From assembly GCA_026417135.1 (NCBI GenBank), contig JAOADV010000010.1, forward strand, positions 277-64,276: DNA of 64,000 nucleotides, in the 5' to 3' direction. The first letter of the stretch is position 1; the number at the start of each line of letters is the position of its first letter. This stretch comes from Ignavibacteria bacterium. Lineage in GTDB: Bacteria; Bacteroidota; Ignavibacteria; Kapaibacteriales; UBA2268. The position numbers and the translations under genes were made by a program. Shown here in pieces: positions 19,375 through 27,397 of the stretch. The notes beneath the pieces were generated by a model. It saw only the letters and a list, made by a program, of their open reading frames with translations, ran no database searches and was not told the origin of the DNA.

Positions 19375-19779
19375 TTAGGTATCTAAATTTCTATCCTTTA
19401 AACTGTTATCTTGGGAATTGAATTCAATTTTGTCATCTTCCTTATTGCTTAAATGTAATCCTTTCGTATTGCTTGTTTCATCTATAGGACTATCCTCAGA
19501 TGATGTCGATTTATTTTCAGCAAATCGGGTTGTAGATTTCTTCAAAGTTTCGTTATACAAATCCAAATCATCCAATGTGACAATTTTTTCTTGCGGAATA
19601 GCTTCCTCCGTTTGTCTGACTATGTTGTTAATCTCATTTTGCAATTGAATCTGGGCTTTCCGGACTTTTTGCACGCCTTTCGAAATAAGCCTCGAAATTT
19701 CGGGAATTCTTTCGGGACCAAAAAGAATAAGAATCGCAAGAAGAATCAGTAAAAGCTCGCCACCGCCAATGTCGAACAT
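19375..19779 (-). CDS. tatB: Sec-independent translocase TatA/TatB-family protein, TatB-like
   Basis: A 134-residue protein with a single N-terminal transmembrane helix (GGGELLLILLAILILFGPERI) followed by an amphipathic helix and an acidic, polar tail. FGPERIPEI after the helix, and a length greater than TatA, favour TatB, though TatA/TatB distinction in this phylum is not certain. It follows tatA by two bases. It would act with TatA and TatC in exporting folded proteins across the inner membrane; tatC is not in the window. Confidence 0.82.
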   Translation of the reverse strand: MFDIGGGELLLILLAILILFGPERIPEISRLISKGVQKVRKAQIQLQNEINNIVRQTEEAIPQEKIVTLDDLDLYNETLKKSTTRFAENKSTSSEDSPIDETSNTKGLHLSNKEDDKIEFNSQDNSLKDRNLDT

Positions 19780-19781
19780 AG

Positions 19782-19964
19782 TTACTCTTTCTTGCTTGAA
19801 TCTTCTTGTTTATTTAGCTCATTTTCTTCCAAGGTTGAAGCCTTTTTAAACTCTTTAATTCCCAAACCTAAACCACGCATAAGTTCAGGGATTTTCCTAC
19901 CTCCGAAAATTAAAAGTATGATAACCCCAATTAAAATTAATTCTGGGACTCCTAACCCAAACAT
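19782..19964 (-). CDS. tatA: Sec-independent protein translocase TatA
   Basis: A 60-residue pore-forming Tat subunit. [23 protein letters not shown] is a classic TatA transmembrane helix plus hinge with FGGRKIP, followed by an amphipathic helix ([12 protein letters not shown]) and a charged tail. The ATG is preceded by AAAGGAGG, the strongest ribosome binding site in the region, located inside the end of purQ, which overlaps by 13 bases. It is the fifth gene of psd-pssA-purS-purQ-tatA-tatB. Confidence 0.92.
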   Translation of the reverse strand: MFGLGVPELILIGVIILLIFGGRKIPELMRGLGLGIKEFKKASTLEENELNKQEDSSKKE

Positions 19965-20674
19965 AAAACCTCCTTTGTAATTGTCAAAAGGTAATTTTCA
20001 ATTGACTGAAAAATAACTTGTCCATCGGTTCCCCCAAGAACTGGGTCGCAATACCTTTCGGGATGCGGCATCATTCCTAAAACATTTCGTTGCTTATTTA
20101 CAATTCCAGCAATATTTTCGATAGAACCATTCGGATTAGCCTCTTCTGTAACATTGCCATTCTTATCGCAATACTGAAATACAATTTGCTCGTTGTTCTT
20201 TAATTCTTTTATTGTGTCTTCATCGGCAAAGTAATTGCCTTCGAAATGTGCAATAGGAATTCGTAGAACTCTTCCTCTTTCGATTAATGAAGTAAATGGT
20301 GTGTTGGAACTTACAGTTTTCAAAAAAACATCTCTGCAAACAAATTTCAAAGAATAATTTTTCATTAAGGCACCGGGCAAAAGTTTCGCCTCCGTCAGAA
20401 TTTGGAACCCGTTACAAATTCCAATAACAAGCCTCCCTTTTTTTGCAAACTCGATAATTTCCCTCATTATAGGTGAAAATCTCGCAATAGCACCCGAACG
20501 AAGATAATCGCCATAGGAAAAACCACCCGGAAGAACAATGCAATCAATATCAGTAGGAATGCTTGCATCTTTATGCCATAGGAAATTAACATCGTATCCT
20601 AAGTTATGCTTCAGGGCATAATATGCATCGTGGTCGCAATTCGAACCCGGAAAAACAACCACCCCAAATTTCAT
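19952..20674 (-). CDS. purQ: Phosphoribosylformylglycinamidine synthase subunit PurQ
   Basis: The 240-residue glutaminase subunit of FGAM synthase in purine synthesis. It supplies ammonia to PurL, with PurS joining the complex. The class I amidotransferase nucleophile is Cys87 in GICNGFQ, and the His/Glu pair is in MMPHPERY near the C-terminus. [15 protein letters not shown] at the N-terminus and [16 protein letters not shown] are PurQ-specific. It overlaps purS by four bases (ATGA). PurL is not in the window. Confidence 0.97.
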   Translation of the reverse strand: MKFGVVVFPGSNCDHDAYYALKHNLGYDVNFLWHKDASIPTDIDCIVLPGGFSYGDYLRSGAIARFSPIMREIIEFAKKGRLVIGICNGFQILTEAKLLPGALMKNYSLKFVCRDVFLKTVSSNTPFTSLIERGRVLRIPIAHFEGNYFADEDTIKELKNNEQIVFQYCDKNGNVTEEANPNGSIENIAGIVNKQRNVLGMMPHPERYCDPVLGGTDGQVIFQSIENYLLTITKEVLCLG

Positions 20675-20946
20675 CGTCTATCCCCAGTTTCCATTTCGAC
20701 AACTTCTAAATTGTAGGTTTCAATGTTTGGATTAAAAAGCAAGGTATCTGTAGCGTTATCGGCGATTTTTCTTGCTTCCTCGATAGTGTTTGCATCTACG
20801 GTGAATGTAATATACTTTCCAACTCTTATGTTATTAATTTGACTGAACCCGATAGTTTTCAAAGAATTTTCGACTGTTCTACCTTGAACATCAAGGATAC
20901 TCGGTTTCAAAGTTACAACAACTTTTGCCAGAAACTTTCCCATCAT
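20671..20946 (-). CDS. purS: Phosphoribosylformylglycinamidine synthase subunit PurS
   Basis: A 91-residue small subunit that bridges PurQ and Pur[22 protein letters not shown] is the usual PurS opening, and a two-strand, two-helix layout follows. An earlier in-frame codon would give 10 extra residues, but the ATG at 20946 overlaps the stop of pssA as ATGA, has GAGGAG upstream and places the family's first strand at the N-terminus, so it is chosen. The stop overlaps the purQ start by four bases. Confidence 0.93.
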   Translation of the reverse strand: MMGKFLAKVVVTLKPSILDVQGRTVENSLKTIGFSQINNIRVGKYITFTVDANTIEEARKIADNATDTLLFNPNIETYNLEVVEMETGDRR

Positions 20947-21677
20947 CCTACATCTCCTCGTTTCAATATTTTCCAAATTTTCAAATAATAATGACGAACA
21001 AAACTAAACAATAGATAAAAAGCAAAAAAAGGAAACAAAACTAACCCTTGGCTCACGATAGAAACAACAATTACAGCAAGGAAAATAGTCGTCGTTATCG
21101 GATGTTCTTTTATATATTTTTTCGTCGGGCGAGGTGCATTTTGAAACTTGGCATTAGATATCATTGCAATTGACGAAGAAATAGTAACCAAAACAATTAA
21201 GACAGATTTAGTAGATTCGGGAATTATGTTACTAAGATGATAGAAAATTAAATACGAAAGAATAAAAAAAGCACTAGCTGGAATTGCCATCCCAGTGAAA
21301 TATTTTTTGTCTTCGAATATTGAAGAAGTAACGTTATAGCGTGCGAGTCGAAGAACACCACACATTAAAGGCAAAGCAGACAGTAGAATACCAAAATCGG
21401 CAAATTGATAGAAATAAATTTTATAGAGCATAAATGAAGGAGCAACTCCAAAAGAAACTATATCGGAAAGTGAGTCGAGTTCTAAGCCAAATTCGCTTGC
21501 GGACTTAGTTAATCGAGCTGTTATGCCATCGAGGAAGTCGAAAATTGCAGCAAGCAAAACAAAGCCACCAGCAAACAAATACATCTCCTTTTCAATATAA
21601 ACTATTGCGATAAATCCAGAGAAAAGATTTGCAAGGGTCAGAAAATTAGGAACAATGGAACGAGTAATCCTTATCAT
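20943..21677 (-). CDS. pssA: CDP-diacylglycerol-serine O-phosphatidyltransferase
   Basis: A 244-residue integral membrane enzyme that makes phosphatidylserine from CDP-diacylglycerol and serine. The CDP-alcohol phosphotransferase signature is complete: DFLDGITARL, then EFGLELDSLSD, giving the DGxxAR...G...D...D pattern. There are about six to eight hydrophobic segments. The start is the ATG at 21677, next to a TTG, ten bases after the psd stop. Together with psd just upstream it forms the two-step route to phosphatidylethanolamine. Confidence 0.94.
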   Translation of the reverse strand: MIRITRSIVPNFLTLANLFSGFIAIVYIEKEMYLFAGGFVLLAAIFDFLDGITARLTKSASEFGLELDSLSDIVSFGVAPSFMLYKIYFYQFADFGILLSALPLMCGVLRLARYNVTSSIFEDKKYFTGMAIPASAFFILSYLIFYHLSNIIPESTKSVLIVLVTISSSIAMISNAKFQNAPRPTKKYIKEHPITTTIFLAVIVVSIVSQGLVLFPFFAFYLLFSFVRHYYLKIWKILKRGDVG

Positions 21678-21686
21678 CAAATGTTA

Positions 21687-22376
21687 TCAAATGTTAGAAA
21701 TTGTAAACTCTTTTTTCAATCGTGCAATTAAAGTAAGCCCACCGAGGACTTTCATACCAGGTTTAACAAAAATACTTGTATCACTCGGTAGAAAAACATC
21801 CATTCGAGAGCCAAACTTCATCATACCAATTTTGTCCCCAGCTCTTACTTCGTCGTTTACTTTAATAGTACAAACAATACGACGTGCAAGTATTCCAGCA
21901 ATTTGCTTAAATGCAATTCTTCCACAAGGATTTTCGACACCGATGAAGGTATGTTCATTTTTTTCGGAAGCCTTTTGTTCGAATGCTTTATAAAATTTCC
22001 CCGGATTATACTCAAAATGCAACACTTTCCCCGAAACTGGGCAACGATTAACGTGAACATCAAATGGACTCAGAAAAATGCTAATTCGAGTAGCTTTGGA
22101 ACAAATAAACTTATCTTCATCGACTTCTTTAATCTCTATAACTTTTCCATCGGCTGGCGATAAAACAAGCGAGGGGTCTTGGATTGCAACAATTGGCACA
22201 CTTCTATTCGGGTCGCGGAAAAAAATAAAGAAGAAAAATATCAAAGCCGAGCCAAGCAAGAAAAGTACAATCGACAGCACAGGGTAACTTAGGCTAAGAA
22301 ACGCGAAGACAATTAACAAAATACCAAAGAAGATACCAAATAAGAAGTCATTTATTCCATAACTTGCAATTTTCAT
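21687..22376 (-). CDS. psd: Phosphatidylserine decarboxylase
   Basis: A 229-residue pyruvoyl-dependent decarboxylase of the short, PssA-linked type, converting phosphatidylserine to phosphatidylethanolamine. Two N-terminal hydrophobic segments (residues 10-50) anchor it. FLSPFDVHVNRCPVSG and the self-cleavage region MMKFGSRMDVFLP are present; the Ser in FGS is expected to become the pyruvoyl group. It is the first gene of the six-gene minus-strand unit and is divergent from dnaN. Confidence 0.93.
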   Translation of the reverse strand: MKIASYGINDFLFGIFFGILLIVFAFLSLSYPVLSIVLFLLGSALIFFFFIFFRDPNRSVPIVAIQDPSLVLSPADGKVIEIKEVDEDKFICSKATRISIFLSPFDVHVNRCPVSGKVLHFEYNPGKFYKAFEQKASEKNEHTFIGVENPCGRIAFKQIAGILARRIVCTIKVNDEVRAGDKIGMMKFGSRMDVFLPSDTSIFVKPGMKVLGGLTLIARLKKEFTISNI

Positions 22377-22471
22377 TTTTATGGTTAAATTTTAGCCTCA
22401 ATTTCATAATTTAATGAACTTAAAAAATTTAAATTAAAAAAAATTGTTTGATTTTATTATATAGGTGCTAT

Positions 22472-23659
22472 ATGCAATTTTCAATTGACCTCAAAGCCTT
22501 GAACCAAGCCTTACAAAAAGTAATACCGGCATTGCCCCGAAAATCGCCAATACCAGCATTAGAACATTTCTATTTCCATCTCGATGGGGATACTTTAAAA
22601 ATTATTGCCTCCGACCAAAATGTTACAATTATGAGCCAAGTAACTGTAAACCCAATCGAGGAAGGAAAAGTGCTTGTTCCCGGCAAGAAAATCACCGACA
22701 TCACAAAGGCACTCGAAGAAGGAGGCGAAATATCTTTTACTTCGGACGAGGAAACCTACACAATTTCAATCAAAACAACTTTTGGTCATTACTCAATGAA
22801 GGGGTTGGACCCAGAAGAATATTTAGAGCTTCGCGAACTTTTCCAATCGGAAAAGCCCGATATCAGTAAACTGGTTCAACCCTTGGACGAGGAAGCCAAA
22901 ATAAATGCGGCGGCAATTTCGATGAAAGATTTATCGTGGGCGGCTGAAAGAACTTATTTCTCGGTTTCGACCGACGACTTTAAGCCAGCATTAACTGGCG
23001 TTTTCTTTCAATTTCAAAAAGATAAAGTGAATTTAGTTTCCACCGACGGCTACCGATTAACCAGAGCCACCATTTTTAGCGATACCCAAAATATTTTCCC
23101 CTCCGACTTAGGGGTTATTATCCCCGCCCGAACTGTCGAACTTTTACGGAAAGTTGACGACGACGTCTTAATATCTTTTATAAGCGACGAAAAGAAAATT
23201 ACACATACCAGATTCGACATTGGCAACACAGTTATAATCACTCGTGTTATTTCAGAAAACTTCCCAAAATATGAAAACGTTATACCTGCAAGTAATCCTC
23301 ATCAAATCATAGTAAATAAAAAAGAGATTATCCCAGCACTTCGTCGTGTAGCTTTATTTGCAAGTACTTTTCAAAAACTTGTCCGATGTGAAATTTCCAG
23401 CAATATGATTACATTGACTACAGAAGATAGAGAAAGCGGGACACAAGCAAGCGAAACCATACCTTGTGAATACAACGGAACTAATTTCGTAGTTGGCTTT
23501 AACTACGAACTTTTGATAGAGGCAATTAACAATATTGTTACACTCGACGATTCCGAACAAGTTTACATTTATCTTTCCGAAGCTTCAAAACCAGCTATCC
23601 TAAAACCTTCGCAAAACGAAGAACGCTTACTGATGCTGCTTATGCCAATGCGACTATAG
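22472..23659 (+). CDS. dnaN: DNA polymerase III sliding clamp (beta subunit)
   Basis: A 395-residue ring-forming clamp tethering the replicative polymerase to DNA. The start at 22472 (MQFSIDLKALNQAL) is the usual DnaN opening, so the TTG eight codons upstream is rejected. Three similar clamp domains follow, with PALTGVFFQ marking the second and RLLMLLMPMRL ending the third as in typical clamps. It is divergent from psd and 15 bases upstream of recF. No dnaA is adjacent, so the usual dnaA-dnaN-recF origin cluster is not intact here. Confidence 0.97.
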   Translation: MQFSIDLKALNQALQKVIPALPRKSPIPALEHFYFHLDGDTLKIIASDQNVTIMSQVTVNPIEEGKVLVPGKKITDITKALEEGGEISFTSDEETYTISIKTTFGHYSMKGLDPEEYLELRELFQSEKPDISKLVQPLDEEAKINAAAISMKDLSWAAERTYFSVSTDDFKPALTGVFFQFQKDKVNLVSTDGYRLTRATIFSDTQNIFPSDLGVIIPARTVELLRKVDDDVLISFISDEKKITHTRFDIGNTVIITRVISENFPKYENVIPASNPHQIIVNKKEIIPALRRVALFASTFQKLVRCEISSNMITLTTEDRESGTQASETIPCEYNGTNFVVGFNYELLIEAINNIVTLDDSEQVYIYLSEASKPAILKPSQNEERLLMLLMPMRL

Positions 23660-23674
23660 CGAAAAATTGTATTT

Positions 23675-24826
23675 ATGTTTATTTCAAGGCTAACTTTCAA
23701 AAACATTAGGAACCATAAGCAAAGTACTATTTTCCCTTCAAAACTTATCAATATTTTTTGTGGACCCAATGGTTCGGGTAAGACAAGTATCCTCGAAGCT
23801 ATTTCTATAGGTTCGTTTACAAAAAGTTTTGTTACAAATTACGATTCGGACTTGGTTCGATTCGGAGAAACATCCTATTTTGTTGAATTAGAGACAATCG
23901 ACGAAACCGACATTCCTTTTTGCGTTAAAATATTCTTTCGAGTTGGTAAAAAGAAGGAAATTCGAACTTCATCTGACCAAATCCTTACACCCAAAGAACT
24001 GATAGGAAGAACCCCAGTTGTAATCCTTTCCCCAGATATGCGAAACATAATCGTTGGCGAGCCGAGTTTTCGCCGTAACTTGATGGACAAAATTATCTCA
24101 CAAATTAGCCACATATATATACATAATCTTATCAAACACAAAAACATATTAAAGCAAAGGAATAAATTGCTCAACGATATGTTACTCAACATTATAAAGG
24201 ACTATACTTTGCTCGACCTATGGACAGACCAGTTTATAAACACTTCTTCGATAATAATTTCGCGACGAAAGAAATTTTTCGACGAATTTAGACCATTTTT
24301 CGTCGAAAGTTACTCAAGAATTGGAAACAACGAAGAGCAAACCGATTTGATTTATGAACCTTTTGGTTTCGATGTCCCGACAAATTTCGAAGACGAAAAA
24401 GAAATCAAAAATAAACTAACTAAACAATACCTTGAATATAAAGACTTAGAGATTAAAAGAGGTGTAACATTATTTGGTCCACAAAAAGATGATTTTAAAG
24501 TAATCTTTAAAAACAAGTTAGCAAGCGAAGTTGCATCTCAAGGGCAAATAAAATCGTTGCTTGTTGCCTTAAAATATGCTGAAATAAAATATCTCCACGA
24601 AAATAAGAATGCAACACCAATTGTACTTTTCGACGATATTTTTTCTGAATTAGACCTAACACGTATCGAAAGAGTTTTGGAACTCCTTTCGAATTTGGGG
24701 GCTCAAACTTTCATCACATTAACCGACGAAAAACTTGCCAAAAAACTTATCGAAGGGAGTAAAGAACATTCCTTCTTTTTTGTCGAAAACGGAGAAATAA
24801 AAGAGGAAATTTCAAATAAAATTTAA
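23675..24826 (+). CDS. recF: DNA replication and repair protein RecF
   Basis: A 383-residue SMC-like ATPase that helps load RecA at gaps. The Walker A is GPNGSGKTS (residues 30-38). NYDSDLVRFGE and SPDMRNIIVGEPSFRRNLMD are RecF-specific. The signature SQGQIKSLLVALKYAE and the Walker B VLFDDIFSELD lie near the C-terminus. It follows dnaN directly, and its stop overlaps the threonine dehydrogenase start as TAATG. Confidence 0.96.
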   Translation: MFISRLTFKNIRNHKQSTIFPSKLINIFCGPNGSGKTSILEAISIGSFTKSFVTNYDSDLVRFGETSYFVELETIDETDIPFCVKIFFRVGKKKEIRTSSDQILTPKELIGRTPVVILSPDMRNIIVGEPSFRRNLMDKIISQISHIYIHNLIKHKNILKQRNKLLNDMLLNIIKDYTLLDLWTDQFINTSSIIISRRKKFFDEFRPFFVESYSRIGNNEEQTDLIYEPFGFDVPTNFEDEKEIKNKLTKQYLEYKDLEIKRGVTLFGPQKDDFKVIFKNKLASEVASQGQIKSLLVALKYAEIKYLHENKNATPIVLFDDIFSELDLTRIERVLELLSNLGAQTFITLTDEKLAKKLIEGSKEHSFFFVENGEIKEEISNKI

Positions 24827-25806
24827 TGGGAAAAATGGGAAAAGAAACAAAAAAATTGCTTGTTACTGGTGCTTGTGGCCAGATTGGAACAGAGCTAACG
24901 AATGCCCTACGCTCAATTTACGGACGCGAAAATGTTATTGCTTCGGACTTAGTCCTACCACAATCCAACTCACCACTTTTAGAGGGTCCTTTTGAAATCT
25001 TAGATGTAACCGATTTCAAAACTTTCGATTCCATCGTTGAAAAGTTTAACATCGATACGATAATTCATTTAGCAGCGCTATTATCAGTCGTTGGAGAAGG
25101 TGAACCGCAAAAGTGCTGGAATGTTAACGTAAATGGTACACTTAATGCATTTAACATCGGTGTAAAACGAGAACTTTCAAAAGTCTTTGTTCCAAGTTCA
25201 ATCGCAGTTTGGGGCGAAGGTGTCCCTAAAATTGCTCCTCAAGACGCACCATTGAAACCACGCACAATGTATGGGATTACCAAAGTTACAATTGAATTAC
25301 TTGCAGAATACTACTTCTCGAAATTCGGTCTCGATTGTCGAGGTGTTCGCTATCCCGGGATAATTTCTTCGGAAACATTGCCCGGGGGTGGAACAACCGA
25401 CTACGCTGTTGAGATTTTTTATAAAGCCATCGAAGATGGAAAATACACTTGTTTTGTTCGCGAAGATACTCGGCTACCTATGATGTATATGCCAGACTGC
25501 ATCAAATCCGTTATCGACTTATTAAATGCCCCATTGGAAAAACTTACCCGCCGTTGCGACTACAACATCGGCTCGATGAGCTTCGATGTAAAAACATTAG
25601 CCGAGGAAATCCGAAAGCACATACCCCACTTTACAATTGAATACAAACCAGATGGTCGACAAAAGATTGCAGATTCTTGGCCCGACGATGTCGACGATTC
25701 AATTGCGCGTCGGGATTGGGGTTGGACGCCCAACTACGATTTGTCGAAAACCGTCGAAGATATGATAAACAAATTGAAAATAAAACTCAACAGGGCTGTT
25801 AGTTAA
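24826..25806 (+). CDS. SDR-type L-threonine 3-dehydrogenase-like protein
   Basis: A 326-residue extended short-chain dehydrogenase. The NAD-binding motif TGACGQIGTEL is near residues 15-25 and the catalytic YGITK (Tyr and Lys) near 148-152. GVRYPGIISSETLPGGGTTDYAVEIF is the segment that marks UDP-epimerase-like threonine dehydrogenases rather than sugar epimerases, as is REDTRLPMMYMPDCI. It would oxidise threonine to 2-amino-3-ketobutyrate, leading to glycine; no glycine acetyltransferase is next to it. It is translationally coupled to recF, with no obvious functional link. Confidence 0.88.
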   Translation: MGKMGKETKKLLVTGACGQIGTELTNALRSIYGRENVIASDLVLPQSNSPLLEGPFEILDVTDFKTFDSIVEKFNIDTIIHLAALLSVVGEGEPQKCWNVNVNGTLNAFNIGVKRELSKVFVPSSIAVWGEGVPKIAPQDAPLKPRTMYGITKVTIELLAEYYFSKFGLDCRGVRYPGIISSETLPGGGTTDYAVEIFYKAIEDGKYTCFVREDTRLPMMYMPDCIKSVIDLLNAPLEKLTRRCDYNIGSMSFDVKTLAEEIRKHIPHFTIEYKPDGRQKIADSWPDDVDDSIARRDWGWTPNYDLSKTVEDMINKLKIKLNRAVS

Positions 25807-26154
25807 CTTATTCAAAATTAAACTTGACTGGAAAGTTACCGAAAGCTGAATATTTCGGATATTATTGTCTATTTGATTAATTTGCTCTATCTTCAATTTT
25901 TAGTGCGAGAGTTAAAAACAACTTTTTTCAACATTGCTCGATAGATAACAGAATAGAGAAATCTTTTATTACGATGAATTAACAAAAGCATATCTAAGAT
26001 TTGATTTTGACTTGGTTCTTCACTTACAATCGAGAATGCGCCTTTCAAACTTTGTAAAGAATCTTTAGGTCATTAATCACTCGAAAGCAACTTAATAACA
26101 CTAATAACTCTTTTAAACCATTTTAATTAATTTTGCCGTTTTTAGGAGCGATAA
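25807..26154. other. Intergenic region, nothing recognised
   Basis: About 350 AT-rich bases between two plus-strand genes. I see no hairpin with a T-tail and no reading frame of note. The only clear element is the AGGAG ribosome binding site just before 26155. Confidence 0.5.
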
Positions 26155-26811
26155 ATGGAATACTATGTTACGACAGACAACTTGGAATCCAAAACAAAAT
26201 TATGGCTCGAAAAAATAGCCCCATTTAACCAACATCGTATGACTTTACAAAAGGACAAGTCGGCTCTTTTAGTAATCGATATGCAAAAATTTTTCTTAGA
26301 GCCAGAATCTCCAACATTTACTTGCGGTGGGTTGGCAATAATTCCTAATGTCAAACGCCTTGTAAATGCATTTCGCAATGCTAATAGACCAGTAATTTAT
26401 ACGCGCCACGTGCATCACCCCGACCACATCGACGCTGGTATTATGGAATGGTGGTGGGAAGGTATGTGCCTCGAAGGTAGCCCAGAAAGCGAAATCCATA
26501 GTGAAATTGCTCCTTTACCAAATGAAAAAGTAATTTTCAAACATCGTTACTCCGCATTTTATAATACAGATTTGGAAACCATTCTTAGATGTATGAAAAT
26601 AGAAGATTTAGTTATATCTGGAATAATGACAAATATGTGTTGCGAATCGACAGCTCGAGATGCATATTATCGCGATTACAAAGTTTTCTTTTTAGCCGAT
26701 GGGACTGGAACAATTAACGAAGAAATGCATTTAGCAAGTTTACTCAACCTTGGCTTTGGATTTGCATACATAACTACAACCGATTATGTTATCAACCAGC
26801 TTTTCTTGTAA
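26155..26811 (+). CDS. Isochorismatase-family cysteine hydrolase
   Basis: A 218-residue alpha/beta hydrolase of the isochorismatase/nicotinamidase superfamily. The catalytic triad is readable: Asp42 in VIDMQ, Lys129 in IFKHRYSAF and Cys162 in TNMCCEST, with the family's cis-peptide region just before the Cys. Superfamily members cut amide or vinyl ether bonds in nicotinamide, isochorismate, ureidoacrylate, N-carbamoyl compounds and others; the substrate cannot be chosen from sequence. The ATG has a good AGGAG site. The gene stands alone. Confidence 0.9.
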   Translation: MEYYVTTDNLESKTKLWLEKIAPFNQHRMTLQKDKSALLVIDMQKFFLEPESPTFTCGGLAIIPNVKRLVNAFRNANRPVIYTRHVHHPDHIDAGIMEWWWEGMCLEGSPESEIHSEIAPLPNEKVIFKHRYSAFYNTDLETILRCMKIEDLVISGIMTNMCCESTARDAYYRDYKVFFLADGTGTINEEMHLASLLNLGFGFAYITTTDYVINQLFL

Positions 26812-27355
26812 AATCTTAAATAGTACTTTGGATTATTAGAGATTCTGAAACAAAAATTATTAATTTTCACTGCTATTGTGTTGAAATTTCTTAAACAATA
26901 TTTAACCATTGTAACTTACTCCTTTACATTGCAACTGTTCGGAGCCTATGTTGCAAAATCGTCGCACAAGCAGAAGCTTGTCTAAGCAAAAGCAAATTCA
27001 AAACTGGAAGTTTTCGATACTTCAACAATGAAGTAAAAAATCTCCGCTTTTGAAATGCCAAACCTCAAAGACAAGTTGATATCACAAAATTATGGTTTCT
27101 CTTTGAATTTGGTGATTTTATTCATCATCTAACTACTGAGGATAAGTTTAATCTAAAAACATTAAAAACTGGTAGCCTACTTATTTGCTGAATGAGAGGT
27201 ACATTATTGATCAATTTTGAAATCTTGCTACTTCCCAATAAATGCATTCTCAAAATCAAAATAAAGAGCTCTAACTGAGAAATTCTTAAAATACTCATTC
27301 AATTTTATTGAAAATTCTCTTAGCTTAGTTATTTTGTCATAAATAATACAAAAAA
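26812..27355. other. Long intergenic region, nothing recognised
   Basis: About 540 bases between two convergent genes, ending at the terminator at 27356. Only very short open frames occur. One of the five GATC sites of the window lies here (27209-27212). No RNA gene or repeat was recognised. Confidence 0.5.
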
Positions 27356-27375
27356 GGGCTGCAAAAGAGCAGCCC
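27356..27375 (-). terminator. Rho-independent terminator of the FN3-repeat protein gene
   Basis: On the minus strand GGGCTGC pairs with GCAGCCC around a six-base loop and is followed by TTTTTTGTATT. It lies about 20 bases past the stop of the repeat protein gene. Confidence 0.88.
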
Positions 27376-27397
27376 CAAAAGATTATAAGTTCCAAAT

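Noticed and set aside
22377-22471. Possible replication origin next to dnaN
   Set aside because: No DnaA-box cluster and no dnaA; the AT-richness is no greater than in other gaps of the window.
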